Shown piece by piece: positions 1-7,680 of a stretch of 64,000 bases of DNA. The notes below the pieces were generated by a model that searched no databases, was not told the DNA's origin, and saw only the letters and a program-made list of their open reading frames with translations. The DNA comes from Streptomyces sp. NBC_00433. Its GTDB lineage: Bacteria > Actinomycetota > Actinomycetes > Streptomycetales > Streptomycetaceae. The stretch is from positions 2,170,001 to 2,234,000 of the forward strand of contig CP107926.1 in NCBI GenBank assembly GCA_036015235.1. Reading direction: 5' to 3'. Made by a program: the position numbers and the translations under genes. Each line of letters begins with the position of its first letter. Position 1 is the stretch's first letter.

Positions 1-347
1 ACCCCGCGCAGCTTCTGGTTGAGCAGGACCGCCAGGCCGAGCGATGCCGCGAGGGTCAGCGGGATGTGTCCGGCCGCGTACCAGCAGGTGTTCTGGAGCG
101 CTGTCCAGAAGTTGTCGTCGTGCCGCATCCGACGGAAGTTGGCCAGGCCGATCCACTTCGGGCTGGAGTACGAGTCCCAGTCGGTGAAGGCCACCACGAA
201 CGTCCCCGCCACCGGGACCAGGGTCAGGGCGGCGAAGCCCAGGAGGTTCGGCAGGACGAAGCTCCAGCCGACCAGCGCGTTGCGCCGGCGCCGGCGGCGG
301 GTGGCCGCCGTCGGCGCCGGCGCCGTACGGGTGGTGACGGTCGTCAC
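1..347 (-). CDS. Sugar ABC transporter permease, N-terminal part (cut by window edge)
   Basis: Inner-membrane subunit of a binding-protein-dependent carbohydrate importer (MalF/UgpA type). The 115 visible residues begin with a basic stretch (RRRRRR), then a first membrane segment (SFVLPNLLGFAALTLVPV), the family-typical 'FTDWD' loop and the start of a second segment. The GTG start at 347 overlaps the TGA of the binding-protein gene (GTGA), so the two are translationally coupled. The rest of the permease, and probably a second permease, lie left of the window. No ATPase gene is visible; such importers often share a common ATPase. Confidence 0.88.
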   Translation of the reverse strand, partial: MTTVTTRTAPAPTAATRRRRRRNALVGWSFVLPNLLGFAALTLVPVAGTFVVAFTDWDSYSSPKWIGLANFRRMRHDDNFWTALQNTCWYAAGHIPLTLAASLGLAVLLNQKLRG

Positions 348-1609
348 TGGACTTCGGTCTTCACGCGGTGGTCCATCTCCTTGATGCCCGCGTCGACGGA
401 CTTCTCGCCGGTCATCACCAGTTCGTGCTCCTCGGTGAGGATCTGGTCGATGTCGGAGGACTTGTCGCTGACCGGCATCTCCAGCTGCACCTTGGACGGC
501 TGCATGGCCTGGCGGGACGTCGCGTCGGTGGGCATGTCCCGGACCCCGAAGAAGGTGTTCATGACCGAGCTGTCGTGGTACGACGGGACCAGGCCGATCT
601 TCGCGAGGACGGCCGCGCCCTCCGGACCCGAGGCCCATTCGACGAACTGCTTCGCGGCGTCCGCGTTGCGGGCCTTCTTGTTCACCGCGAAGGCGGTGGG
701 GGAGCCGAAGGTGACGGTTTTCCCGTCGGCGGTGGTCTGCGGCAGGGGTGCCATGCCCCAGTCGACCGGGTTCTTGCCCTCGGCTTTCTCGGCGAGCAGG
801 GCCGCGGCCCACCAGGTGCCCATCGGGACCATGGCGGCCTTGCCGGTGGTGAACTGGGAGTCGTAGGTGGTCTTCTGGCTCGACGCGGTGGCGAACGGCA
901 GGGTGGCACCGGCCTTCTGGACATCCAGTGCGATGCCGTACTGGTCCTTCATCCACCCGTAGTCCCCGCCGAGCAGGTCACCGCCGGTCTGCGCGGACGC
1001 CACCGCCTGCACGACCGAACGCCAGGTGTGCAGGTACGTGCCGTACGTCTTCGATGCCCCCGATCCCTTGGTGAGCTGCTTGGCCAGGGAGTCGAAACCG
1101 CTCCACGTCAGATGCGACACATCCGCGTCACCGACCAGCTTCTTGTTGTAGAACAGCACCCAGAAATCCTGCCGGTACGGGAGCGCGTAGTACTGGCCTG
1201 CCAGGTCGTAGTCCGCGAGCCCGGCGTAGGCCGACTTGTCGGGGAGTCCGGCGACCGCGCCGGTCAGCGGCAGCAGTTGGCCGCGGGTGGCGTAGCGGGC
1301 GTAGTCCGTGACGTTCTTCATCGTCAGCACGTCGGTCTTGTCGCCGCCGGCGAGCATCGTGGTGACCTTGTCCGGGTAGTCGTCGGCGAGGATGTCGACC
1401 GGCTGCACGTCGATCTTGGGGTACTTCGCCTCGAAGCCGTCGATGAGCGCCTTGAACTCCGGTGTGGTCTGGTAGTTCCACAGCGCGATCTTGACGACTG
1501 TACGACCGTCGGACGTGGTGCCGGAACCGCCGCCGCCACCGCATGCCGCGGCACCGAAGAGCGTTGCGGCCAGAGCGACGGGCAGGAGTCTCGTGGTGGT
1601 CCTTCTCAT
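344..1609 (-). CDS. Extracellular solute-binding lipoprotein, family 1 (sugar ABC transporter)
   Basis: Membrane-anchored receptor that delivers a sugar or oligosaccharide to the downstream permease. It is 421 aa, normal for family 1. The N-terminus is a lipoprotein signal (MRRTTTRLLPVALAATLF) ending in the lipobox GAAAC, followed by a Gly-rich linker; the mature part has the typical 'IALWNYQTTPEFKALIDGFE' opening. It lies 51 bp downstream of the dehydrogenase gene and overlaps the permease start by 4 nt, so dehydrogenase, receptor and permease probably form one transcript. The substrate cannot be read from sequence; the neighbouring DUF2264 gene hints at a plant-polysaccharide fragment. Confidence 0.9.
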   Translation of the reverse strand: MRRTTTRLLPVALAATLFGAAACGGGGGSGTTSDGRTVVKIALWNYQTTPEFKALIDGFEAKYPKIDVQPVDILADDYPDKVTTMLAGGDKTDVLTMKNVTDYARYATRGQLLPLTGAVAGLPDKSAYAGLADYDLAGQYYALPYRQDFWVLFYNKKLVGDADVSHLTWSGFDSLAKQLTKGSGASKTYGTYLHTWRSVVQAVASAQTGGDLLGGDYGWMKDQYGIALDVQKAGATLPFATASSQKTTYDSQFTTGKAAMVPMGTWWAAALLAEKAEGKNPVDWGMAPLPQTTADGKTVTFGSPTAFAVNKKARNADAAKQFVEWASGPEGAAVLAKIGLVPSYHDSSVMNTFFGVRDMPTDATSRQAMQPSKVQLEMPVSDKSSDIDQILTEEHELVMTGEKSVDAGIKEMDHRVKTEVQ

Positions 1610-1660
1610 GGGGTGCGGCTCCTTGTGCCGAGGGGGATGAAGCGGGGGATCAGGGGGAAT

Positions 1661-2680
1661 TCAGGCGCTCAGACCCAGTGCCCAGTGCTCGGCCGTGATC
1701 TCGGCGGTGAGCGGCTGGTGCGCCGTCCACCGCGCGAGTTCGTCCAGGGTGTGGTCGGTGAGCCGGCCGATCTCCGTGCCGAGCGAGCCGGCGATGTGCG
1801 GTGTGACCATGACCTGGGCCAGCCGCCGCAGCGGGGAGTCGAGCGGAAGCGGCTCGGGATCGGTGACGTCGAGGATGGCGAACAGCCGGCCGGCGGCGCA
1901 CTCCGCCGCGAGCGCGGCGCTGTCGATGAGGCTGCCTCGCGCGGTGTTGATCACCGTGGCGTGATCGGGCAGCAGGCTCAGCTCCGCGGCCCCGATCAGA
2001 TGCCGGGTCTCGGCCAGTTCCGGGGCGTGCAGCGTCAGGACGTCCGCCCGGGAAAGCGCTTCTTCCAGGGGCACCAGCGTCGCGCCGGCCGCCGCGACCT
2101 GGTCGGGATCGGCGTACGGGTCGGCGACGAGGCAGGTGGTGCCGCCGAGCAGGCCGAGGAGGTCGACGACCTTGCGCCCGATCCGGGAGAAGCCGACGAC
2201 ACCGACCGTCCGGCCGAAGTTCGACAGGTCGCCGTAGCCGGTGACACTGCCCCAGCCCCCGTAGGCACGCTGCTCGTCCGCGGCGAGGAAGGGGGCTTTC
2301 TTCCCCGCGAAGATGATGGCGGCCAGGGTGTACTCGGCGACAGGTATGGCGTTGGCGTCGGCCGCGCTCGCGACCTGGATGCCGCGCCGCCACACCGCGT
2401 CCCCGAGCAGGCCCCGTACGCTGCCCGCGCAGTGCAGCACCGCACGGAGCTCCGGCGCGGAGGTCAGCCGCGCGGAGGTCAGCGGCGGTGCGCCCCACGA
2501 AGTGATCAGCACCTCGACCTCGGCGAGACGGGTTCTCGCCTCGGGGGTGTCGAGGTCGTCGGTCCACAGCGGGTCGTCCAGTGTCACCAGCGCGGCGAGC
2601 CGCTCCAGCCGGCTCCGGTCGAAGTGGGCATCGAAACTCTGTCGGCTCATCACGACCAGCGCGTGGGGCTTGGTCTGCAT
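1661..2680 (-). CDS. D-isomer-specific 2-hydroxyacid dehydrogenase
   Basis: Cytoplasmic NAD-dependent oxidoreductase of the phosphoglycerate/formate dehydrogenase superfamily, probably reducing or oxidising an alpha-keto or 2-hydroxy acid from the imported sugar. About 339 aa from the ATG at 2680 (MQTKPHALVV); an in-frame upstream extension runs through the promoter/operator region and is unlikely. The Rossmann motif is VGVVGFSRIG. The catalytic trio is visible: Arg in NTARGSLID, Glu in DVTDPEPL and His in VTPHIAGS. First gene of the minus-strand operon, divergent from the regulator. The exact substrate is unknown. Confidence 0.88.
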   Translation of the reverse strand: MQTKPHALVVMSRQSFDAHFDRSRLERLAALVTLDDPLWTDDLDTPEARTRLAEVEVLITSWGAPPLTSARLTSAPELRAVLHCAGSVRGLLGDAVWRRGIQVASAADANAIPVAEYTLAAIIFAGKKAPFLAADEQRAYGGWGSVTGYGDLSNFGRTVGVVGFSRIGRKVVDLLGLLGGTTCLVADPYADPDQVAAAGATLVPLEEALSRADVLTLHAPELAETRHLIGAAELSLLPDHATVINTARGSLIDSAALAAECAAGRLFAILDVTDPEPLPLDSPLRRLAQVMVTPHIAGSLGTEIGRLTDHTLDELARWTAHQPLTAEITAEHWALGLSA

Positions 2681-2791
2681 CAGGCGTCGGGTCCTGTTCC
2701 TCGGAACGACTGCTACACCGGTGTTTCCAGGCAGTTCCGTTCCAAATACGTTGGGAACAGGGATAGTGGTGTTCAGTAGCCGTTCACTAGC

Positions 2792-2829
2792 GTTCGAACA
2801 GAACCGCAACCAAACGTTCAGATGTGAAC
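2792..2829. promoter_or_regulatory. Operator candidates between the divergent dehydrogenase and regulator genes
   Basis: The 171-bp divergent region holds a perfect palindrome GTTCGAAC (2792-2799) and a second inverted repeat GTTCA-N4-TGAAC (2816-2829), just upstream of the regulator start. The same core recurs as a 14-bp palindrome at 4049-4062. The likely reading is autoregulation plus control of the transport operon by the adjacent regulator; the match between sites is seen, binding is inferred. Confidence 0.6.
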
Positions 2830-2851
2830 ACCGGGACCGAGAGGCGCCTTG

Positions 2852-4003
2852 ATGGGCGACGACCGACTCTTCGCACTACAGCGACGTGAGCGCGTGATGG
2901 AGGAACTGCGCCGCCATGGCGCGGTGCGGGTCCGTGACCTGGCCAAGGTCCTCGGAGTCAGCGAGCTGACCATCCGGCGCGACATCGGCACGCTCGCCGG
3001 CTGCGGTCTGCTCACCAAGGTGCACGGCGGAGCGACCCTGCCGACCGATCTGGAGCGTGCCGGCACGGCTGCTCCGGGTCGTCGGCCGCGCCCGGCCGCA
3101 ACGGCCTTCACCATCGGCATGGTGGTGCCCTCACTCGACTTCTACTGGCCGCCGATCGTCGGGGGCGCCCGTGCGGCGGCCGCTGCGCTGGGTGTGCAGA
3201 TCCAGCTGCGCGGGTCGAGCTACGACCAGGCCGAGGACCGCCGCCAGATATCCCGGCTGATCGCCGCCCAGCAGGTGCAGGGCCTGCTGCTCGCCCCCAA
3301 CCTCGAAGGCGACGGCGTCGACGAGATGATCGACTGGATCGGCAATCTGCCGGTCCCCACCATCCTCGTCGAGCGCCAGACGCCCGACTGGACTCCCACA
3401 CCCCGCCAACTGGAGTGGGTCCGCAGCGATCACGCCCTGGGCCTGGAGATGGCGGTCCGCCATCTGTACGAGCACGGCCACCGGCGCATGGGCCTGGTGC
3501 TCTCCAAAGGCAGCCCCACCTCCGCCCACCTCTCGGTGGGCTGGCAGCGGGTCTGCGCGGAACTGGCGCTGCCCGCCGAGTTCGTGGTGCGCGAGACCGT
3601 CGCACTCAGCGTGCCGGGCCACCGCGAGATCATCAGCAGGATCCTGGCGCGGTGCCGGCACCACCGCACCACCGCCCTGATCGTGCACAGCGACCCCGAC
3701 GCGATCTCCATCGCGCAGTACCTCGCGGAGCAGGGCGTCACCATCCCCGGCGACATGGCGATGGTCAGCTACGACGACGAGGTGGCCCAACTCGCCGAGC
3801 CCGCCATGACCGCGGTGCGCCCGTCGAAGGGCCGGGTCGGGCGGGTGGCGGTCGACATGATGGTCTCCCGGCTGATCGAGGGAAAGCGACGTCCCGCTCA
3901 ACGCGTCCTCATCCTGCCGGAGTTGATCATCCGGAACTCGTCCGTGGCCTCCTCCGGGCAGATATGGACCACGCCCGCGGGCAACACCGCGCCCTACGGC
4001 TGA
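2852..4003 (+). CDS. Transcriptional regulator, DeoR-type HTH fused to LacI-type ligand domain
   Basis: DNA-binding regulator of about 383 aa, probably a repressor of the flanking sugar locus. Residues about 8-60 form a DeoR-like winged helix (GAVRVRDLAKVLGVSELTIRRDI, then LLTKVHGGAT). From about residue 85 a periplasmic-binding-protein fold of the LacI/GalR type follows (FTIGMVVPSLDFYW; ALIVHSDPDAISIAQYL; GDMAMVSYDDE). The fusion replaces the usual DeoR sugar-phosphate domain and suggests a free sugar as inducer. The start is TTG 2849 or ATG 2852, adjacent codons. It is divergent from the transport operon with GTTCGAAC-type operator candidates on both of its sides. Confidence 0.88.
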   Translation: MGDDRLFALQRRERVMEELRRHGAVRVRDLAKVLGVSELTIRRDIGTLAGCGLLTKVHGGATLPTDLERAGTAAPGRRPRPAATAFTIGMVVPSLDFYWPPIVGGARAAAAALGVQIQLRGSSYDQAEDRRQISRLIAAQQVQGLLLAPNLEGDGVDEMIDWIGNLPVPTILVERQTPDWTPTPRQLEWVRSDHALGLEMAVRHLYEHGHRRMGLVLSKGSPTSAHLSVGWQRVCAELALPAEFVVRETVALSVPGHREIISRILARCRHHRTTALIVHSDPDAISIAQYLAEQGVTIPGDMAMVSYDDEVAQLAEPAMTAVRPSKGRVGRVAVDMMVSRLIEGKRRPAQRVLILPELIIRNSSVASSGQIWTTPAGNTAPYG

Positions 4004-4048
4004 CCCGTCCCACCCGAACCGGTCCGGCCGTGCGCGGAAGCCAACGAT

Positions 4049-4062
4049 CACGTTCGAACGTG
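4049..4062. promoter_or_regulatory. 14-bp palindromic operator upstream of the DUF2264 gene
   Basis: CACGTTCGAACGTG is a perfect palindrome about 100 bp upstream of the DUF2264 start. It shares the GTTCGAAC core with the site at 2792-2799, which ties the DUF2264 gene to the same regulon. Half-site-like TGTTCGCATGTGTTCGC follows directly (4061-4077). Confidence 0.65.
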
Positions 4063-4159
4063 TTCGCATGTGTTCGCGGCTGTTGACCGGGCGGTCCCGG
4101 GCGGGTTTGAGTGAGCGGACACCCGCCCCGCCGGGGCCCTCGCACCCACGGAGTTCGCC

Positions 4160-6139
4160 ATGACGTCCGGTCTCCCTGCCGAGGACCGCGACCGGTCGCC
4201 GTTCACCGGCTGGACCCGGGAGCACTGGGCGGCGCTGGCCGACCGCACGGCGGAAGCGGTCGCCCCCTACCGGTCCCCGAAGGGGGCGTCCATCCACCTG
4301 CCCGGCCCGGCGAGCCGCAACGGCCGCCGCTCGGACGGCCTTGAGGGCTTCGCCCGCACCTTTCTGCTGGCCGGATTCCGGGTGGCCGGCGAGGGCGGCG
4401 CCGATCCGGCCGGGCTGCTGGAGCGCTACGCGGAGGGACTCGCCGCCGGTACGGACCCGCACTCGCCCGAGGCGTGGCCGCGTCCCGACGAGCTCGACCA
4501 GGCCAAGGTCGAGGCCGCCTCGATCGCCCTGGTCCTGCAAGCCACCCGCCCCTGGCTGTGGGACCGGCTCGACGACCGGGTACGGCAGCGGACGCTGGAC
4601 TGGCTCGGCGCGGTCGTCGGACAGCGGTACCCGCCGATCAACTGGGTGTGGTTCAGGATCGTGGTGGAGTCCTTCCTGCGCGAGGCGGGCGGCCCGTGGA
4701 GCGCCACCGACATCGAGGAGGACCTCGACGTCCACGCCTCGCTGCGGCGCCCCGGGGGCTGGCTCAGCGACGGACAGGAACGGGCCTACGACCACTACAC
4801 CGGGTGGGCGCTGCACCTGTACCCGCTGCTGTGGACGCACCTGTTCGACGTGACGGGGACGCTCTGCCCACCCCGGTTGCGCGGCAGGTGGCAGGACGAC
4901 CTCGGCGCGTATCTCGACGACGCGGTGTGCCTGATCGGGTCCGACGGGTCCCCGCTGCTGCAAGGACGCAGCCTCACCTACCGCTTCGCCGCCGCCGCGC
5001 CCCTGTGGGTCGGGGCGCTGACCGGCACCGGAAGCCTCGGTCCCGGTCTGATACGGCGCGCGGCCAGCGGTATGCTGCGCCATTTCCGCCAGCAGGGGGC
5101 CTTCGAGCCCGACGGACTGCTCCGCCTCGGCTGGCGCGGGGAGTGGCTGCCGATCCGGCAGGCGTACTCGGGACCCGGCTCCCCCTACTGGGCCGCCAAG
5201 GGCATGCTCGGCCTGATGCTCCCCGCCGACCACCCGGTGTGGACGGCCACCGAGGAGCCGCTTCCGGTGGAAGAGGCCGACGTGGCACGGGTGGTTGCCG
5301 CTCCCGGCTGGCTGGTCTCCGCGCGGCGGTCGGACGGCGTCGCGGTGGTCGTCAACCACGGCACCGACCACGCCCGCCCCGGCGACTGCCGCGCCGACGC
5401 ACCGCTGTACGCCCGCCTCGGATACTCCACCGCCACCGTGCCGCCGCTGACCGGGCCGACGACATCGGATCCGCTCGACAACAGCGTCGTCGTCCTTGAC
5501 GACACCGGCCGGGCCACCCACCGGAGCGGCTTCACCACGCTCTTCGCCGAGCGCCGCGCCGACGGCGTCCTCGTGGGAGGATCGCGGGGCCGGGTGCGAT
5601 GGGTCGACACCACCGGGGACGCCACACCCGACCACGGCTCCGGCCGCTCCGGCCCGCACATCCCGGGCCCCCTCGTCACCGTCGCCTCCGTACTGCGCGC
5701 GGGCACCGAGATCCGGCTCGTCCGGCTCGACGCCCCCGAGGGGCCGTCGGCGGCATGGCGGGCGGTACGGCTGGGCGGCTGGCCGCTACCCACCGAGGCG
5801 GGACCCGCGCACACCCCGGGCGAGGAGGGTGCATACGCCGAAGCGAGCGACGGCGGACTGCGCAGCGCCGTACGCGGCCTGCGCGGATTCACCCGCGCCG
5901 GCGTATTCGTCGAGGACGGCACGACCCCGCTCGCCCGCCGGACCGCCGTTCCCTGGCTGGCCACCCCGGAGCCGGTGCCGCTCGGCGTCGTCCTGGCCGC
6001 ATCCGTCCGGCTCGACCGCGGCGCCGGCGACAGTCCGGAACCGGCCGTGTCCGTGCGGGACGGGGGCGACGGAGCCCACCAGGTGACGGTGGAGTGGCCG
6101 GACGGCGCGCGCACGGACGTGACCTTGCCCGCGCCGTGA
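4160..6139 (+). CDS. DUF2264 domain protein
   Basis: 659 aa, matching the usual length of DUF2264 proteins. Recognisable family stretches are GPASRNGRRSDGLEGFART near residue 52, the Trp-rich helical middle (NWVWFRIVVESFLRE; DGQERAYDHYTGWALHLYP) and a beta-rich C-terminal half. The helical half resembles (alpha/alpha)6-toroid polysaccharide-processing enzymes, and DUF2264 genes are often found with uronate or rhamnogalacturonan utilisation genes; no enzymatic activity can be claimed from this sequence. There is no signal peptide, so it is probably cytoplasmic. It stands alone downstream of the regulator with its own operator candidate at 4049. GGAG just upstream serves as ribosome binding site. 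Confidence 0.85.
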   Translation: MTSGLPAEDRDRSPFTGWTREHWAALADRTAEAVAPYRSPKGASIHLPGPASRNGRRSDGLEGFARTFLLAGFRVAGEGGADPAGLLERYAEGLAAGTDPHSPEAWPRPDELDQAKVEAASIALVLQATRPWLWDRLDDRVRQRTLDWLGAVVGQRYPPINWVWFRIVVESFLREAGGPWSATDIEEDLDVHASLRRPGGWLSDGQERAYDHYTGWALHLYPLLWTHLFDVTGTLCPPRLRGRWQDDLGAYLDDAVCLIGSDGSPLLQGRSLTYRFAAAAPLWVGALTGTGSLGPGLIRRAASGMLRHFRQQGAFEPDGLLRLGWRGEWLPIRQAYSGPGSPYWAAKGMLGLMLPADHPVWTATEEPLPVEEADVARVVAAPGWLVSARRSDGVAVVVNHGTDHARPGDCRADAPLYARLGYSTATVPPLTGPTTSDPLDNSVVVLDDTGRATHRSGFTTLFAERRADGVLVGGSRGRVRWVDTTGDATPDHGSGRSGPHIPGPLVTVASVLRAGTEIRLVRLDAPEGPSAAWRAVRLGGWPLPTEAGPAHTPGEEGAYAEASDGGLRSAVRGLRGFTRAGVFVEDGTTPLARRTAVPWLATPEPVPLGVVLAASVRLDRGAGDSPEPAVSVRDGGDGAHQVTVEWPDGARTDVTLPAP

Positions 6140-6142
6140 CAC

Positions 6143-6191
6143 GGCAGCCGCTGCTGGGAGGAAGGTCAGGCGGGGTGCTCGGCCGGCTGCC
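6143..6191. terminator. Possible bidirectional terminator between convergent genes
   Basis: GGCAGCCG (6143-6150) pairs with CGGCTGCC (6184-6191) across a loop of about 33 nt, in the 78-bp gap between the convergent DUF2264 and NiCoT genes. The long loop and lack of a T-run make this a weak call. Confidence 0.3.
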
Positions 6192-6217
6192 GGGGTGAGG
6201 ACGGGGATTCCCGGACC

Positions 6218-7378
6218 TCACTCCTGGGCGGCTGGCGCTTCCGGCCTCGGGCCGGGGGGCGAGGCCCAACGCTCCTCGATGCGGCCGTACTTCCACACCA
6301 GCAGCGCGCACGCCCATGCCGCGACGAAAAGGCCCACCACCACGAATCCCACCGTGTTGAGGTTCACTCCGCCGACCCAGCCCCAGAAGCCACCGGTGAG
6401 GTCGAGCTTGTCGGCGAGCAGCGCGAGCAACTCGACGGTGCCGATGATCAGGGCGACGGCGACGGACAGGCCCGTGACGGTGAGGTTGTAGTAGATCTTC
6501 CTGACCGGGCGCGAGAAGGCCCAGCCGTAGGCAACGTTCATGAACGATCCGTCGAGGGTGTCCAGCAGGCTCATCCCGGCCGCAAAAAGCACGGGCAGGC
6601 ACAGGATGGCGTACCAGGGCAGGCCGGTGGCGGCGCCCGAGCCGGCCAGGACCAGCAGCGCGACCTCGGTGGCGGTGTCGAAGCCGAGGCCGAAGAGCAG
6701 GCCGACGGGATACATCTGCCAGGGCTTGTCGATCGACCGCATCACCCGCCCGAGGAGCCGGTTGAGCAGGCCCCGCTTGTCGAGCTGCTCCTCCAGCGCC
6801 TGCTCGTCGAGTTGTCCGGCGCGCAGCGTGCGCAGCACCTTCCAGATCCCCGCGAGCACGACGAGGTTCACCGCTGCGATGGCGTAGAGGAAGGTGCCGG
6901 AGACGGCGCTGCCGATCAGGCTGGTCATCCGGTGCAGCTGGGAGTTGTCGTCCTTGAGCGGGCCGGCGAGGGACTTGAGGCCGAGTGACAGCAGCAGGGT
7001 CAGGCCGAAGACGACGCTGGAGTGGCCGAGGGAGAACCAGAAGCCGACCGACAGCGGGCGCCTGCCCTCGTGCATGAGTTTGCGGGTGGTGTTGTCGATG
7101 GCAGCGATGTGGTCGGCGTCGAAGGCGTGGCGCATTCCGAGGGCGTAGGCGGTGACGCCGATCCCGATGCCGAAGGACTGGCCGTTGACGCGGTAGTGGC
7201 CGGGTGCCACCAGCGCCACGAGGGTGAACCAGCCGATGAGGTGCAGGGCCAGGATGAAGGCGGCCATTCCCGCGAGCCGGCGCCGTTCCGGCCGGGTGAA
7301 AAGCCGGGCGACGCGGCCTCGCTCGCTGCCGGCGGAGGCGGGCAGGGGGGCGGTGGTGGGTGATCCGCTGGTGGCCAT
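6218..7378 (-). CDS. NiCoT-family high-affinity nickel/cobalt permease
   Basis: Integral membrane importer of Ni2+ or Co2+. The ATG at 7378 gives 386 aa with about eight hydrophobic segments. The NiCoT signature HAFDADHI (H-x4-D-H) sits in the second transmembrane region (GMRHAFDADHIAAIDNTTR); further family stretches are LGHSSVVFGLT and GLGFDTATEVALL. The central cytoplasmic loop is basic and charged (LRTLRAGQLDEQALEEQLDK). It is divergent from the DUF4331/TPR/NicO operon. A Nur-box-like sequence lies 52 bp upstream, suggesting nickel-dependent repression. Confidence 0.93.
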   Translation of the reverse strand: MATSGSPTTAPLPASAGSERGRVARLFTRPERRRLAGMAAFILALHLIGWFTLVALVAPGHYRVNGQSFGIGIGVTAYALGMRHAFDADHIAAIDNTTRKLMHEGRRPLSVGFWFSLGHSSVVFGLTLLLSLGLKSLAGPLKDDNSQLHRMTSLIGSAVSGTFLYAIAAVNLVVLAGIWKVLRTLRAGQLDEQALEEQLDKRGLLNRLLGRVMRSIDKPWQMYPVGLLFGLGFDTATEVALLVLAGSGAATGLPWYAILCLPVLFAAGMSLLDTLDGSFMNVAYGWAFSRPVRKIYYNLTVTGLSVAVALIIGTVELLALLADKLDLTGGFWGWVGGVNLNTVGFVVVGLFVAAWACALLVWKYGRIEERWASPPGPRPEAPAAQE

Positions 7379-7429
7379 ACGCCCTCGTCTTCTCTGCGGG
7401 GAGCGGGAGCCGCTGCATGGGGCTCGCTC

Positions 7430-7446
7430 TTGCAATGTATGTGCAG
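7430..7446. promoter_or_regulatory. Candidate Nur box (nickel-responsive Fur-family operator)
   Basis: TTGCAA-TGTAT-GTGCAG matches the TTGCAA-N5-TTGCAA layout known for the Streptomyces nickel regulator Nur, in 10 of 12 half-site positions. It lies between the divergent NiCoT and DUF4331 genes, 52 bp from the NiCoT start. Regulation is inferred from position and motif. Confidence 0.5.
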
Positions 7447-7632
7447 ATAGCTGGACATAGCAGGAGCACATGGAGTGTTCGGCGAGGCGCGCGGAGGTGT
7501 GCGGCGTACGCCGAGGCCTGTCGTACAAGCGCCGCTTGCGCCACCGGACGGGAATTCTGTCCGCCACCCGGGTGGTGTCGACCGGCCCGACCCATCCGGC
7601 GGGGCTCGGGGGACGAAGGGGCAGGAACGTGT

Positions 7633-7655
7633 GATCCGGCCCGCAGGGCCGGATC
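7633..7655 (+). promoter_or_regulatory. Perfect hairpin in the leader of the DUF4331 gene
   Basis: GATCCGGCCC (7633-7642), loop GCA, GGGCCGGATC (7646-7655): a 10-bp perfect stem ending 25 bp before the DUF4331 ATG, with the AGAGAG ribosome binding site directly after it. It could be an attenuator or an operator palindrome. No B12-box or other known riboswitch consensus was recognised around it. Confidence 0.4.
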
Positions 7656-7680
7656 CTCCTCCCCCAGAGAGAGCCCCTCG

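Noticed and set aside
368..2779. Long plus-strand frame (803 codons) opposite the binding protein and dehydrogenase genes
   Set aside because: Antisense shadow of high-GC coding DNA; composition rich in Arg/Gly/Val, no family, and the opposite strand encodes well-conserved proteins.
3131..5659. 842-codon minus-strand frame opposite the regulator and DUF2264 genes
   Set aside because: Shadow frame across two unrelated genes and an intergenic region; no coherent domain.
7379..7680. Cobalamin riboswitch between NiCoT and DUF4331 genes
   Set aside because: No B12-box-like sequence or matching pairing was seen; a Nur-type operator fits better.
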